Part shown: piece by piece, positions 32,504 through 44,700 of the stretch | How positions within the stretch are numbered: the first letter of the stretch is position 1 | Layout of the letters: each line of letters opens with the position of its first letter | Source of the DNA: Cliona cf. orientalis | Taxonomy: Eukaryota > Porifera > Demospongiae > Clionaida > Clionaidae | DNA length: 64,000 bases | NCBI GenBank assembly: GCA_963930775.1 | Contig: OZ005691.1 | Coordinates: 2,728,001 to 2,792,000, forward strand | Direction: 5' to 3' | Notes under the pieces: model-generated | What the model was told of the DNA's origin: nothing | Databases searched by the model: none | What the model saw: the letters and a program-made list of their open reading frames with translations, nothing else | Made by a program: the position numbers and the translations under genes

Positions 32504-33379
32504 GGGGGGCGCGGTCTGAGTTGGCCGAACAAAATTTAAGTAGCGATACACTGAAGTGTAGGGTTCCTCGCTCAGCTCTGTGGCGCCGGGGTCCGTTATG
32601 GCAGATACCGAATATTGTTTGTTGGGGCTGGGAGATCTTGGTTTTGAAGTCCTGGTTCAGTGAAGTTTGCTAGTATGCAAAGTGGGTAAAGGGTCCGCGA
32701 TCCGAGAATTAGACCACGTGACCAAACGGGACTTTCCGTTTCCATTGACCATGCAAGTCAAGTCAGTACAGAAACTATTGCAGGCATAGGTTCTACAAAT
32801 GTTTTGATTGACAGACACTGGCGATAGAGTTAAGACTAAGAGTTAGCTAGTGCATAGCGATCAAATTTTGCCACAGCTGGTCAAAGCAAAGGACCAGACA
32901 GGCTCAAGCCCAGAATGGGCGAAGATTTTAGGCGTCGCGAAAATTTGTTCATCGGGCGACTGGACTTCGGCGATACTACAGCCATGTGGCAGCTGTGAAA
33001 GATCCAGAAGATAGAAAATCATGTTTGACGCCTGCTGCCACCGAAAAGAATTCAGCGTCGATGTTCACCAAGAAGAGCGACTATTTAAAGTCGACGCAAA
33101 AATTTACTTGGTGGGTCATGGAGTCCGGGACGACCGTGGACTTGTGGCTGCCCTCAATCTTCGTGAAAGTAGGTCACTTTGTTTGACATCCTTGGAGCCG
33201 GCGATGGAGCTGGACTCCCTCTAGCAAGCAAGAACGAAGTTTTAGAAGCTCGCAAAGAAACCGTACAAAAACTCGATCGACCCGAGTATAAACCTCGCAT
33301 GACGCGACGCTGCACATTACGACTGCGCATGCATATTAAAACAATGTATTACTGGCAGTACAGGACGAGCATCTATTAA
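32504..33379. promoter_or_regulatory. Gene B upstream region with split conserved motifs
   Basis: GGGGGCGCGGTCTGAGTTGG lies just upstream of the ATG. The second shared block (CTGCACATTACGACTGCG) is 0.8 kb further up at 33308-33335, whereas in gene A the two are 60 bp apart. The DNA between them (32560-33300) has several overlapping ORFs with no recognised homology and may be an insertion. Confidence 0.3.
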
Positions 33380-35211
33380 GGTACCATTTAATTGCGTGGG
33401 CGTGAGCGTCAGGAATGGCTAATTCAATTAGCGAATCGTGAAGGGGCGTGGCCGAAGAGGCCATACGAGTGCTTTTGGTCGAAGGTGGGCGTGTCTAGAA
33501 TCGGCCAGGGATGATTATGCGCGTGTAATTAGCGACCGGAAGTGGCCCCTGAAGAAAACACCGGTAATTGCCCACTTCAAAGCAAGATCAAAGCATTCTT
33601 TCTTAACTATTAACCGCAACGACAAAAAATAATTAAATAATTAAATAATCTAATTCATGGGGGGTTTGGGAGTACTTGGGGAGATAATTTTTACATGGGC
33701 ACGCAGAATGGGTCGAAACTAGAGATTTGACCGGACAGATTTTTGATTCACACCTTACAATTAAAGTTACGGCCCTTTGAAGTTTCCCCATATGTTTGTA
33801 CAGGGAAGCCATGCGTTTGCAATGTTTCTGCCCACGCGCTACGTGAGGGGCGGGGCCACGCGCGCGCACATAAACGTGACGACCATTACCAACTTTTAGA
33901 CAAAATTGAAATTTAGGCTGCCTGCTTGCATTGTATGGTTCCACTATGCACCCAGCTCGATTATATGGTGGTTTTTGGACAATTTTTTTCTGCTTAGTGT
34001 TCAGGTTGCCTTGTTACACACTAAGTAGAAAAAAAAAGCAAATTTAAATAATTAAATAATTAAATAAATAAATAATTAAATAATCTAATTCATGGGGGGT
34101 TTGGGAGCACTTGGGGGGATAATTTTTACATGGGCACGCAGAATGGGTCGAAACTAGAGATTTGACCTGAAAGAATTTTGATTCACGCCTTAGCATTAAA
34201 GTTACGGCCCTTTAAAGTTTTCCCATATGTTTGTATAGGGAAGCCATGCGTTTGCAATGTTTCCGCCCACGCGCTACGTGAGGGGCGGGGCCACGCGCGC
34301 ACATAAACGTGATGACCTTTACCAACTTTTTGACAAAATTGCAATTTAGGCTGCCTGCTTGCATTATATGGTTCTACTCTGCATCCAGCTCGATTATATG
34401 GTGGTTTTGGACAATTTTTTTTCTGCTTAGTGTTCTGGTCGCCTTGAAAAAAAAAAAAAAAAAAAAAAGCTTATTAGGCCTAATTAAGCATGTGGGCGTG
34501 TTCCTGGCACTGTGTGGAGTGCGTGCGTGTGCGTTAATGCAGGTTTTATTGCTTCCGATTGGGCGTGGCTTCACGGGCCAGTGCTTGGACATCGGCGCCT
34601 GGGACTTGGCCTCGGCGATAGGTGGGCGTGTCCCGGAAGCGGTGGTGACCTTTGAACCCCGCGAGGAGGCTTTGGGGGCGTGGCAGGAGGTCAAAGGTGA
34701 GGCCATGTCTGTTAATGAGGCACTGTACGGCGGTGCGATCGAGGGGCCTGTACGGCTGGACGGAAGCTGACGATGGTTTGAAGCAGATGTGGTTGCGATG
34801 ACGTGTTGTTACTCCGCCCACACAGGAAATGAGGTGAGCTCTTGCGTGGGCGGTGTGGCAGAACGGCCTCCAAGTGTTTGTGTGTGTTTTGGCCTTGAGG
34901 AAGCTGTGTGTTTTAATTGGGATTGATTGTGGGCTTCCGGTGGACATCCGGTGGTTAGTAGGCACTTGATTGAGAATGGTGGTCCTTGGGGAACAGGGTG
35001 GGGCTGTTTTGGGCGTGGCCTGGCCCCTCCCTTCCGGCTCGGCTTCCGGTCCATGGAGGATATTAAATGAACACTTCCGGCTCTAGCAGCCACACCCCTG
35101 AGACCTGTGCAATTAAAAGGGCGTGGTTACACAACATGCACCTCACTAATGACTTTGATGTGGTTTAGGTGTCATATCCCCCACCTCACGCCCACGCAAT
35201 TTAATGGTACC
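33380..35211. mobile_element. 1.83-kb TTAA-flanked TIR element
   Basis: The ends GGTACCATTTAATTGCGTGG and CCACGCAATTTAATGGTACC sit between TTAA copies (33376-33379, 35212-35215), as in piggyBac or Kolobok insertions. Internally, 33640-34020 is duplicated at 34080-34440. A run of about 25 A lies near 34446-34468. No transposase was recognised. An ORF at 34309-34770 spans the A run and is unlikely to be a protein. Confidence 0.75.
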
Positions 35212-35251
35212 TTAAAAAAAATTGCATGACAGTAAAATTCCTAGCAGCAGT

Positions 35252-35283
35252 TAGCCTCGTACCCAGGCCTGGGTACGAGGCTA
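35252..35283. mobile_element. 32-bp TIR-only palindromic insertion with 9-bp TSD
   Basis: A perfect palindrome of two 16-bp halves, TAGCCTCGTACCCAGG and its complement. It is flanked on both sides by AGCAGCAGT (35243-35251 and 35284-35292). The homologous site 63795-63815 lacks it. The ends match the 0.35-kb elements at 59336 and 60792. Confidence 0.85.
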
Positions 35284-35296
35284 AGCAGCAGTGTGA

Positions 35297-36335
35297 TCAA
35301 ATGTAACAGAGGTAATCTTCTTTGACTTTGCAGCCTATCTGTTCTATCATCTTCTCTACTAGCCTCGTACCCAGGCCCTCTACTTGCTCAGGATTCTCTC
35401 GGAATAGCTGCTTTGCCCTACATTGAATATGTAAATAAATGAAGCTGGGATTAGGAAGTGGCCCAATGCTTTAGCTATACATTAATAATTCTTGTGCTCA
35501 ATATTAGTTTCATGTTTGGATCACTAAGTTATTTCTAATCCCTTAGCAATAACCTCGTCTCCAGGCCCTCCTCCCAGGTTTTCAATGCTTCATGCAGAAA
35601 AACAGGAGTGCACTATTGAAAGGCTGGGAATGGGCCTGGGGAAGAGCTCGAGGCTACTTAACTAGTAGTGCAACGATTCAAGCTATTATTAAATATTATA
35701 GTATGTGTGAGAATACACATGTGATGATGATTTCACACAGTGTTCTTTGGCTTTTTCAGTCATTCCAACCTCTACACCGATCTTGGGACTGAACCGGAAG
35801 TAATCTATACACTGCTGCTTGCAGATCGTTTCACAGTGTCTTGAAATCTCATCCGATGAACCAATCTGAAAAAGATCAAGAGTAGACTCTACGTTACTTC
35901 TTCAAGTAATATAATTATGTTGGCATACCGTAGATTTCATGAGAGAGAACAGCTGCCATAGATAGCTCGGAAGTTTACCAAAATTTGAGAGTGTGAGCGC
36001 ATTACCAATATCTGTGTTACCATCCCAAGGATACTACACAAGAGAGTTTAGCAGCAGATGATCCCTGCCTACATACAGAGAGATAGATTGGGGGGGGGGG
36101 GGGGGGGTGTCGGATCTGGAAGAGGTATACATGTTATAACACTAACTCATTTACTTTAATAGAATCAGATTCTAATAATCTTGCATCTCCAATTAATGCT
36201 GTGGGATTATTAGCCTTCAATCACTCCACATGTACAATTAGCATAGTTGTCACACGCAGCAAATTTAAAGGAACCAGGAACAGCCCATGTGTATGTACCT
36301 GCATGCATGGCCACCTTCCAGACTAGCTCTACCAA
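35297..36335 (-). pseudogene. Phospholipase A2 (PLA2G6-like) 3' remnant, copy B
   Basis: The exons are homologous to copy A: a broken DGG exon (about 36330-36165), 36068-35929, 35865 to about 35717, and the last exon 35417-35297 (AKQLFRENPEQVE, ending CYI-stop). The region encoding YIDGG is scrambled. The third exon has a 26-nt deletion relative to A (140 against 166 nt), which shifts the frame. The exon matching 14339-14427 is reduced to a few bases near 36365. The last exon carries a 24-nt in-frame insertion derived from a TAGCCTCG element. The nucleophile exons are absent. Clearly non-functional. Confidence 0.8.
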
Positions 36336-36786
36336 CACACACCATGACTTAAGCTTGTAAATGAGAACTCATGCAGCATGAATGATAGAAAATTAATAGA
36401 GAGAAATGATATAAAATTAATAGAGAGATTGATTGGTATGACTTATTATGTATGCCCCACCATGTACGTGAGGGGACACAATGGAACACTGATTAATGGT
36501 TCTACCAACTCAGCAATCATGTGACGGTCACATGCACCACAGTGACATACATTATCACCACCGAGCACCTCAGCTCAGAGAAACAGGACTGTTTTAAATG
36601 AATGCTCTATCACTGTACATGCATGCAGTATTGTGTGTGGAGTGTATTATGATTGTAGGTATGACATTGTGTTCTCTGGATTGGGTTAGTGTGTTATGTG
36701 TTGCTACATGTGTCAATAAAGTTACGTATGCAGGCTGTGTTTATCAGGTCCATACTTATTATTATCACACCTTGTTTAAGTTTTAT

Positions 36787-37710
36787 TACGGTGGCCCTGA
36801 GGTGTCCTAAGCCACTCCAACTAAGTGGATCTCTTAAGTCGTTCAGACCTAAGAAGTGCACATGCTAAGACATGATGCTAAGCGATTCACACCTTCTGCT
36901 AAGCTAAGAAGTATCAGTGTTCTCTGCTCTACGATTATGCTAAACGATTAATAAGTTGCTCTGACGTGCAGTGCTCTATGCTAAGAAGCACCTATGCTAA
37001 GCGATTGATTTCTAAGAAGGAGCCACTAAGTGATTGAGCTAATGCTCTGCGTACATGCCCACAACTGCATGCACATGCGCATTAGCGCCAAAGTTTAACC
37101 TGTCCAGCAGGTATCAAAAACACAATATCACTGTAATTTTGTAGCTAAATATAGCTATACACACCCCAGCATTGTCTTCATCGTCTACCACATTCGTGAG
37201 TGCCTGTATTTCCTTGGCCTTTGTGGTCAACCATCCATTTTAAGATGAGCTCATCAGGTAATTAAATTATTTATGTCCCTATAGATATTATCTAAATTAA
37301 GCTTACAAGCATACATTTTTCGAATAATTCGTCTACTATACTCCGTGCCAATCCATTTCACACTCTTTCAGGGCATGCAGGGTTACAAAGAATAGGTCAA
37401 AGTTCAAACCACGCCGCGCTCACTTGATTACGTATGCGCAAGTTATAGGTACACTGTCTTATTCATGTAGCAGCTACTTCTTAGAAACCAATCGCTTAGC
37501 AGAGGTGCTTCTTAGCATAGAGCACCGCACGTAAGAGCAACTTATTAATCGCTTAGCATAATCGTGGAGCAGAGAACACTGGTACTTCTTAAGATAGAAT
37601 CGCTTAGCAGAAGGTTTGAACCGCTTAGCATCATGTCTTAGCATATGCACTTCTTAGGTCTGAATGACTTAAGAGGTCTAAGTGGCTTAGGACACCTCAG
37701 GGCCACGGTA
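36787..37710. mobile_element. 0.92-kb element with about 220-bp inverted ends
   Basis: The ends TACGGTGGCCCTGAGGTGTC and GACACCTCAGGGCCACGGTA extend inward through repeated CTAAGCGATT/AATCGCTTAG motifs on both sides. The uninterrupted sequence is seen at 16520-16545. A TA target is likely. The centre has no ORF of note. Confidence 0.8.
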
Positions 37711-38391
37711 TTTAATACTTGACCACCACAAGCAGCTGCTGCAGTTGTAAGGGTTGTGACCACTTACCACATGAAAATTTGTGCATGTGTTGAGATTGGA
37801 ATGGGACTTTGTATTACAGATATGGAATGTGATTTACTCTGAGGGCATTGTGCATGACAAGTTGCATGTGACATGTACAATGTCATGTAGATTCAGAAAC
37901 ACACGAGGAACAATAGTAACAATATTCATTAGCTGTAATAATGATAACGATCGAGTGCATAATCTGCACACAAGTAAGCCTGCTGTCAGTATGGGCCAAA
38001 CTGTGGGTGGTACCATTATGCATGTCTTCAACATAAACATTATGTCTGTACATGTGTCTATAATATTATGTGTCTGGTGTAGGTCATCATTATACGACCA
38101 TTACCTAACATGCATAATATTATAGCAGCTAGTCTCGAGATCGCACAGTACTAAGTAAAAGTCTGGCTCTGTGAGACTACACACAGTGCAGTAGCATCTC
38201 TAATCAAGATTTGTATGACTGACATCATTTGAAAATCTATTTGTTAACATTATGAAGGATCAACAATAATGATTGTAACTAACTCAATGAACCAAGGCCG
38301 ACAAGAACTTGTGTGTATGGGTCTTGATAATCACATAAAAATGGGTATATAAGATTGATGGTGCATGGATACAAAAATAAGTGTGGATATC

Positions 38392-38708
38392 TCACGACTG
38401 ATTTGATGAAAATTCTTCCAGCTTTGCTGCTAGTTCTCCCTTTTCAATGTCGTGGAGGACCCTTGCCAGTGTGGCCCATGTCGTAGGCTTCCTCCCCCTG
38501 CCTTCCAGCCACTCATGAAGAATGCGACGGTTGATTTCCTCACCATTTCCACGATATCGATGCTCCAAGTCATCGATGTGAGCCAAAGTGTCTTCCTGTA
38601 GGAGCTGTGCACCAAAGTTCTGATACTTGGAACCAATCTCACGAGGAATGTTTATGTTGCAATCACCAGCTTTGAAGTTCAGGAGCTCAGGCATGGTAGG
38701 AGTCGAGT
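38392..38708 (-). CDS. Gene C Death-domain exon
   Basis: TGA stop at 38392-38394 and acceptor above 38708 (CATTTAG). Nearly the same Death domain as gene A (NIPREIG, LHEWLEGRG, TTWATLARVL). The phase-1 entry fits either the 22-codon exon or a linker exon directly. Confidence 0.85.
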
Positions 38709-41700
38709 CTAAATGAAAATATAAAAATTAATTATAATACTCAGAGTGGACCGGTGCACAATGTCATACCAATCTGTAACACAGTCATAAAGGGTGAATT
38801 TATATGTACACATAACAATGTTGGGGATAGAAGCATTTCTGTCATAGTTCTGACTCTCAGTTTTACCACATTGAGCTGATGCTATGTAAATGAAGCACCA
38901 TGGTGCAAAATGCTTGGCAAAGTGCCACATGGGTACAAATTTGTGAGGATGACAATATTTAGAGGCACATACTGTAATGTAGCTGAGGATTTGATTCAAT
39001 AGATCAACATGTATTATATAGTCTTGCCAGAAGGGTGAGACTATGTGTATTATTGTACAAATAGCCGACTATTCCTAGTTTATTCGAGTGAAGCTTAGTG
39101 GGTGTGGGTACTGTGGCTAGTGGTTACTTCAGTGGCAGTATTATATTCAAACACAAAGTGGAGATCAAACTGACACTACTCTAATGATTATACCTAGTGA
39201 TAGAAGGTTATATACTGTGCTTTGCAAGTCAGTTATCCAGTGGAGAGGGTAAATAGGCAGTGGCTCTCAAGTGCTTAAATTCAGTTATGCTACAAGTCAC
39301 AGAGGCTTTCAGTTTATATAGTGACAGAGACAGATGCCATTCCCTAACTTCTTCTAGACAACTGACCTGCAAAGCACAGTAGGTACAGTACAAGCAGTCT
39401 GCCGTGTTTGTGTCAATGCAGTGTACTATCTTTTGCATCAATGGAGACTTAACACTTTAGTACAAAAGCATGACCACAATTGCATACAGACTTCTTCACA
39501 TTCATACTAACAGAACACTCAGGACACACTTTTGTTAACTTAGGCATAATCTATTATGCTCAGGGGGTTAACAATCTTGAAACAGAGGGTGAGACAAACA
39601 AATTCACCACAGATATCGATACAGTAAGCTTCTTCTACTTAGGTGCCAAAAAGGAGATGAGCTCTATATAGCGCATGTGCGATGTACCACGAGGGTACCT
39701 ATTAACAGTAAGTGGTATAAATAGATAGTACGTGCTATTAAGAGACAGCTTAGCATACACGTGGAAATATATTAATATCACAAAAAAAAAGGCGGACTTG
39801 CACGCTAAAAAGAATGAATAGAGCCATAACTCTTCAACAAATGCTTTATAGTGAAATCCCAAAGTTGAAAACCTTTGGAGATCAGCGTGAAGTTGGCTGG
39901 TATGTTCATTTTCTAGCATAAACTTTGTATGCAGTCAGTAGACTGGTAACACACAAACAGACAGACAAACAGACTACCGTAACGCTCGTGCACATGCGCC
40001 AAGCGTTAAAAATTAATGCATAGATACGTAAGTACATCTGTATAATATATATGCATGATACTATAATAAAAGTACAGTTACATAATTATATGTTTGCTGA
40101 CTTGGCACTTTTGCAATTCCATATTAGGTAGCTCAAAGGTTTTGTGGTGCTGTACTGAAATAGCTGACTGGCCTTTGTGTTGCCTTATATGGAATTACAA
40201 AAATGCAAAGTCAGCAAACTCATTACTCACTAGTACTGATAGATGTGGCAGAGTCTGACTCATGATACTGGCCGACGTGCTGGTCTGTATGATCAGTTGG
40301 GTTAGTGGCTGATTCAGCTACAGCAGGTGATGTTCTGCCTGCACAGTTAATAGAGGGAGCAGATAATCACTAGAATAAAGTTTATAAGAGTGGTGTACAT
40401 GTTGTGGTTAAACATCAAAGGATATTTAAAATTGTAGGGCATTTCATTTCATAGTGACAGCTGCATGCTGAGGAGTGTTTCTCAAGCTCTTTTCGGGACA
40501 AGACATCCAAGAGAGCTGGCATGAAATACTCATCTGCCTCGAGGAGGTGATCAATATCTGAAAAATCAGGGCTAAAGAGGAATAAGCACGTGTATCTAGT
40601 ACTGGAATGGGACTTGATAAATATTCATACCAGCCATACTTCCATGTAGTCTATGCAAAGTTATTTATAAATAACAAAGACAATTTCACTGACACAACAA
40701 GACAATCAGTGGCACCACTCAACACAGAACAAACCTTCCTTCGTTATTGTTAATACCAGCTGCTTAAGTGTCTCTCCTTCTCGATTGGCATCCCCCTCCC
40801 AGCAATGCACCTGGCTCTGATTGTCCTGAATCACCTGGTCCACCTCCTTCAGTTTCTGTTGCACTCTTTCCCTTTCCTGGCCGTTAGTGGCTGCTTTCAG
40901 ATCATCTTCAAGTTGAGATTTCACCTATAAAATGAACACACATCCACTTTGAGATGTCAGTGCTGAGACAAATGAGTACACAACTGTACATTGCCCTTCT
41001 AATGATAACACTGGTTGCATCGATCATGCTCACACTCATAGTCAAGAGGAAGTCATGGAGTCAATGCACAATCACTCAACAAACCAACCTTCAACTTGCC
41101 ACTTGCAGTGGTTTCAGTAGTCTACCTTTATGATATAGCTGACAATAAGCTAAACTACTCACAGTTGAAGGATGGATTCAATATTTATACAACTAGAGTT
41201 CTCTAGAGCACATACTGGTACCCCGTGTGCGTCGTATGTGCATCCTGCTATTGCTCATGTACTTTAAGTGAATGCTCTCGCTCTGTGCTGAGCATGAGAT
41301 CCATAACAAATGGAACTTATGTGCATGAGCAGAAAGCACATGGTCAGCTGTAGGTGTGGTTGATAGGCGACGCGTGACCAACACTAAATCAAGCCCTCGT
41401 GGCCGGTGTTGTTCGATTTCAAGCCAGATTTTTGCCGTATTTGATGGTTTGATCACCATTACAATTCATCCAGGAGCCTACATCTCCAGATCAGGCCATT
41501 TTGGTGCCATTGATGACAACAATAAATGGACAAACCGATTGCTTTACCCCTTGAGCATGTGCACAGGGTAATAAATTACTATAGTGAGCTTTGTTCACAA
41601 CTGCTATATACATTCAAACCATGTTCCATCTACATGTACTCACCAGTTCACTTTGTCTTTGTAGTCGCTGGTAGAGTGCCACCAACTATTAGTAGCAGAA

Positions 41701-44700
41701 GGTAGGGGATCATCACATTATTCACATTGGTATAATTGAAAGCGTAACCACCCCCCTCCCCCCAAAGAAATAATCACGACTGGTACAGCTAAAAAGTATA
41801 CTTCATCCCGACGCTTTTATCAACAGGTAATTATTGAAGCCAGCCTCTTGTGTTCACTCCCCACTGCCAGTACCTACATGTACTTCTACTATGTACTACT
41901 ACACCACTACCCTCTATGTGGCATACGCTGTATATCTGACATTCTCACTGACTCATGCATGTCTCTTACCGACTTTAAGTTTGCCACTTTTTGTCTTAGC
42001 ATCAATATTTTCACTTGATTAGAGTCTGCATTTGTTTTCTTCAGCTCATCAATTTCCTGTAGAAAATTAACTGCTGAGACCACACCCACCTACTCATAAC
42101 TGGTTCACTACATCAAGGGTGAATTTGGGGGTGGGTCAATACAGCCTTGGTAAACAATATGCTGCCTCAGCACTTATACTAACTCATTAACAATCTTAGT
42201 GCATACCTCCAATAATCTGTTGTACTTCTCCTGTGAATAATACAGGCATAATCAGGAGCGCATGATAGAAGAAAGGAAAGAAGAGAGGAGGATGAGAGTG
42301 AAGGTTAAGGAACTTCGTATGCACATATACATATTATTACATGTATCTGTGATATGAGTTACAACTTACTATTTGGCATTTCTCCTCATCCTGCAATAAA
42401 GAGGAAGAGTCAGATCATACCAGCTGCACATGCATGTTCAACTCCTGCTTATAAAAACATGATGAAACTCCCTACTACTACTTTTAAAACTAGACAGGAG
42501 GAGCCTGGAGAATAGGCTAACACAAACATTGCTCTACTTTCTGCCATGAAGCAGCAGTCACCCATGCTCTTAGTGGCCTATACTATGACTGAATTAGCTC
42601 TATGACAGTTGGTATACTGTAGTAATTTATTCAAATAGAAGCCACACTCCACTTAGTAGCTGTAGCAGCCACACATGGAGCTCTGCAAAAGAAATAGTAG
42701 CCACCCTCGAATAGTAGCCGCATGCATGCAGGCATCACTTCAAAATTAAAAGCTACCCTCGAATAAGTGCCACACTCCAGCAAGGCTGAAATTAATAGTA
42801 GCCATGGGTACATGTATTTTTATAACTTACAGCAAACTTGTTCCACTTTGAATCTCCCTTACATGCTGCCTGCAAAAGTGGAAACAAGAAACACACCACA
42901 TGTTTACATGATCCACATGGTACATGGAACTCCATGGTATGTATAAACCACCCAATAATTCCCTATAACCTCCTCACAAACACCCTCTGCAGGGCCTATT
43001 TGGGGGGACCCTTTGATGGGAGGAGCTGAGAACTCCGTCAGAGTAGGTAAGAAAAGCCCTGACACAGATCATTAAAACTATATGAGCAATCACATAGATT
43101 TGAGCTGACCATGACAGTCATCATAGCTGCCTTTTCTCTACGAGCTGGTCTTCATGCCTGCGTCACGACTATTTTAACAGCGGCTATGAGCTGCTCACGC
43201 AACTTGCTCCACCCAACTATGTTTTATTCTCACCTCCTTTGAAGCGTTCATTCTTGTTGGTGGTTGAGCGTCCATGATGATAGCTAGTTACTTTGGGAAT
43301 GCAGAGGGTAATTTGCAATTTGCTATCAGTACGTAATCGGATTATTCAAAAGCTGAATAATAACTGTTACAGTGCATGTACATACAGTGGATACCAGGCC
43401 TTCCCCTCCCCTGCCTCTCAGAAGGCCTGGGGTCGAGGCTAGGCTCGTCCCAACCGTGGAGAAACATACAGTACACATAAAATAGCTATGCTGATATCAA
43501 ACACATACATGTACACCTGACACTCACCCTCAGTTTATGGTCTTTCAGCCATGACAACAACTCTTCTCTACTCCATACCTTCAAACATTCACTTATGTTA
43601 TCTTTCCCAGTGGTCCCTATAGTTGTGCACATTTAAAATTCTTATTTTAGTAATCTAACCACACCCCCAACATCTGTCAAGGTTCACACATACATGTACA
43701 AAACTGGAGTTTATGGAGTTCACATTCCCATGCATCTGCATTGGCACATAAACATTTTTACAGCTGTGAGCTGTAGCATGCTCGTAGCTTAAGCATTAAT
43801 GTGGTTAATAGGCATGGCCAATTACAATTTTTAGTGTTTATGAGTGCACGGGGTACTGATTATTATATTGGGTATAGGTCAGTGGTCGGAGTAATTAAGG
43901 CATAGTGAACCACTGTCGTCTATATAAACGTAAATATTACTGGGGCATGGCCAATTACAATTTTTAGTGTCTATGAGTGCACGGGGTACTGATTACTGAC
44001 TCTTCTCTTGTGGTAACAACAAATAATAATAAACCGATCTCTTATCTCTTATGCACGTACACAGGCCTGGCTGGTACTGACTACTGACTCTTCTCCTTGT
44101 CCCCACCCACTAATACAAATTAGCTACAAGCATGTCCCCAGGTACACAAATTAAACGAGAGCCCAGAGGATTAAGGATGACCCCAGTAATATTTCCGTTT
44201 ATATAGACGATAGTGGCTCACTATGCCTTACTCCGACCACTGACCTATACCTAATCATATTAATATAACATACAACTGTAGCCATCCTGTTTGTCGCAAT
44301 GTGTGCTTCTACACACATTGTAGCTGCAAATTACTTAGACAAAGAGCATAGCTACATGTACTGTTGCATAAATATTAACTAGAGCTCCATAGAGTACATA
44401 CACCATGTGCTGCATCTGAACCTATTTGCACAGTCTGAGATGAGAGCTGCAGCAGCCAGAGCTGTGCAGCAGCGCTAGCGTGAGTGAGCCTGTTGACGAC
44501 CTTATCTATACGTTCATGTATTATACATGGCCAGCAGTGGGTGCTGTTGATAGGTGTGGCCAGTAAAAATGCATGTGCTTGTGATGCTCATGAGCCTTAC
44601 CAAACGATTCAAAGCATAATGTAGCAAGTTTTTCATTGGTCTTGACGTCCTTATTGCATACGATCCTCTCAGATGCCTCGACGTCAAGATCTGACAATTT

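Noticed and set aside
32986..33379. Three overlapping 60-70-codon ORFs upstream of gene B
   Set aside because: They overlap in different frames, none continues a recognised protein, and no splice structure joins them.
34309..34770. 153-codon ORF in the TTAA element as a gene
   Set aside because: It runs through a poly(A) stretch read as a Lys tract and has no domain. The GC-rich DNA makes long ORFs likely by chance.
43234..43616. Joining the SAM-like exon directly to the ATG exon of gene D
   Set aside because: The phases do not match: phase 0 entry into 43275 shifts the frame and meets a stop. Only the join to 42869 works.
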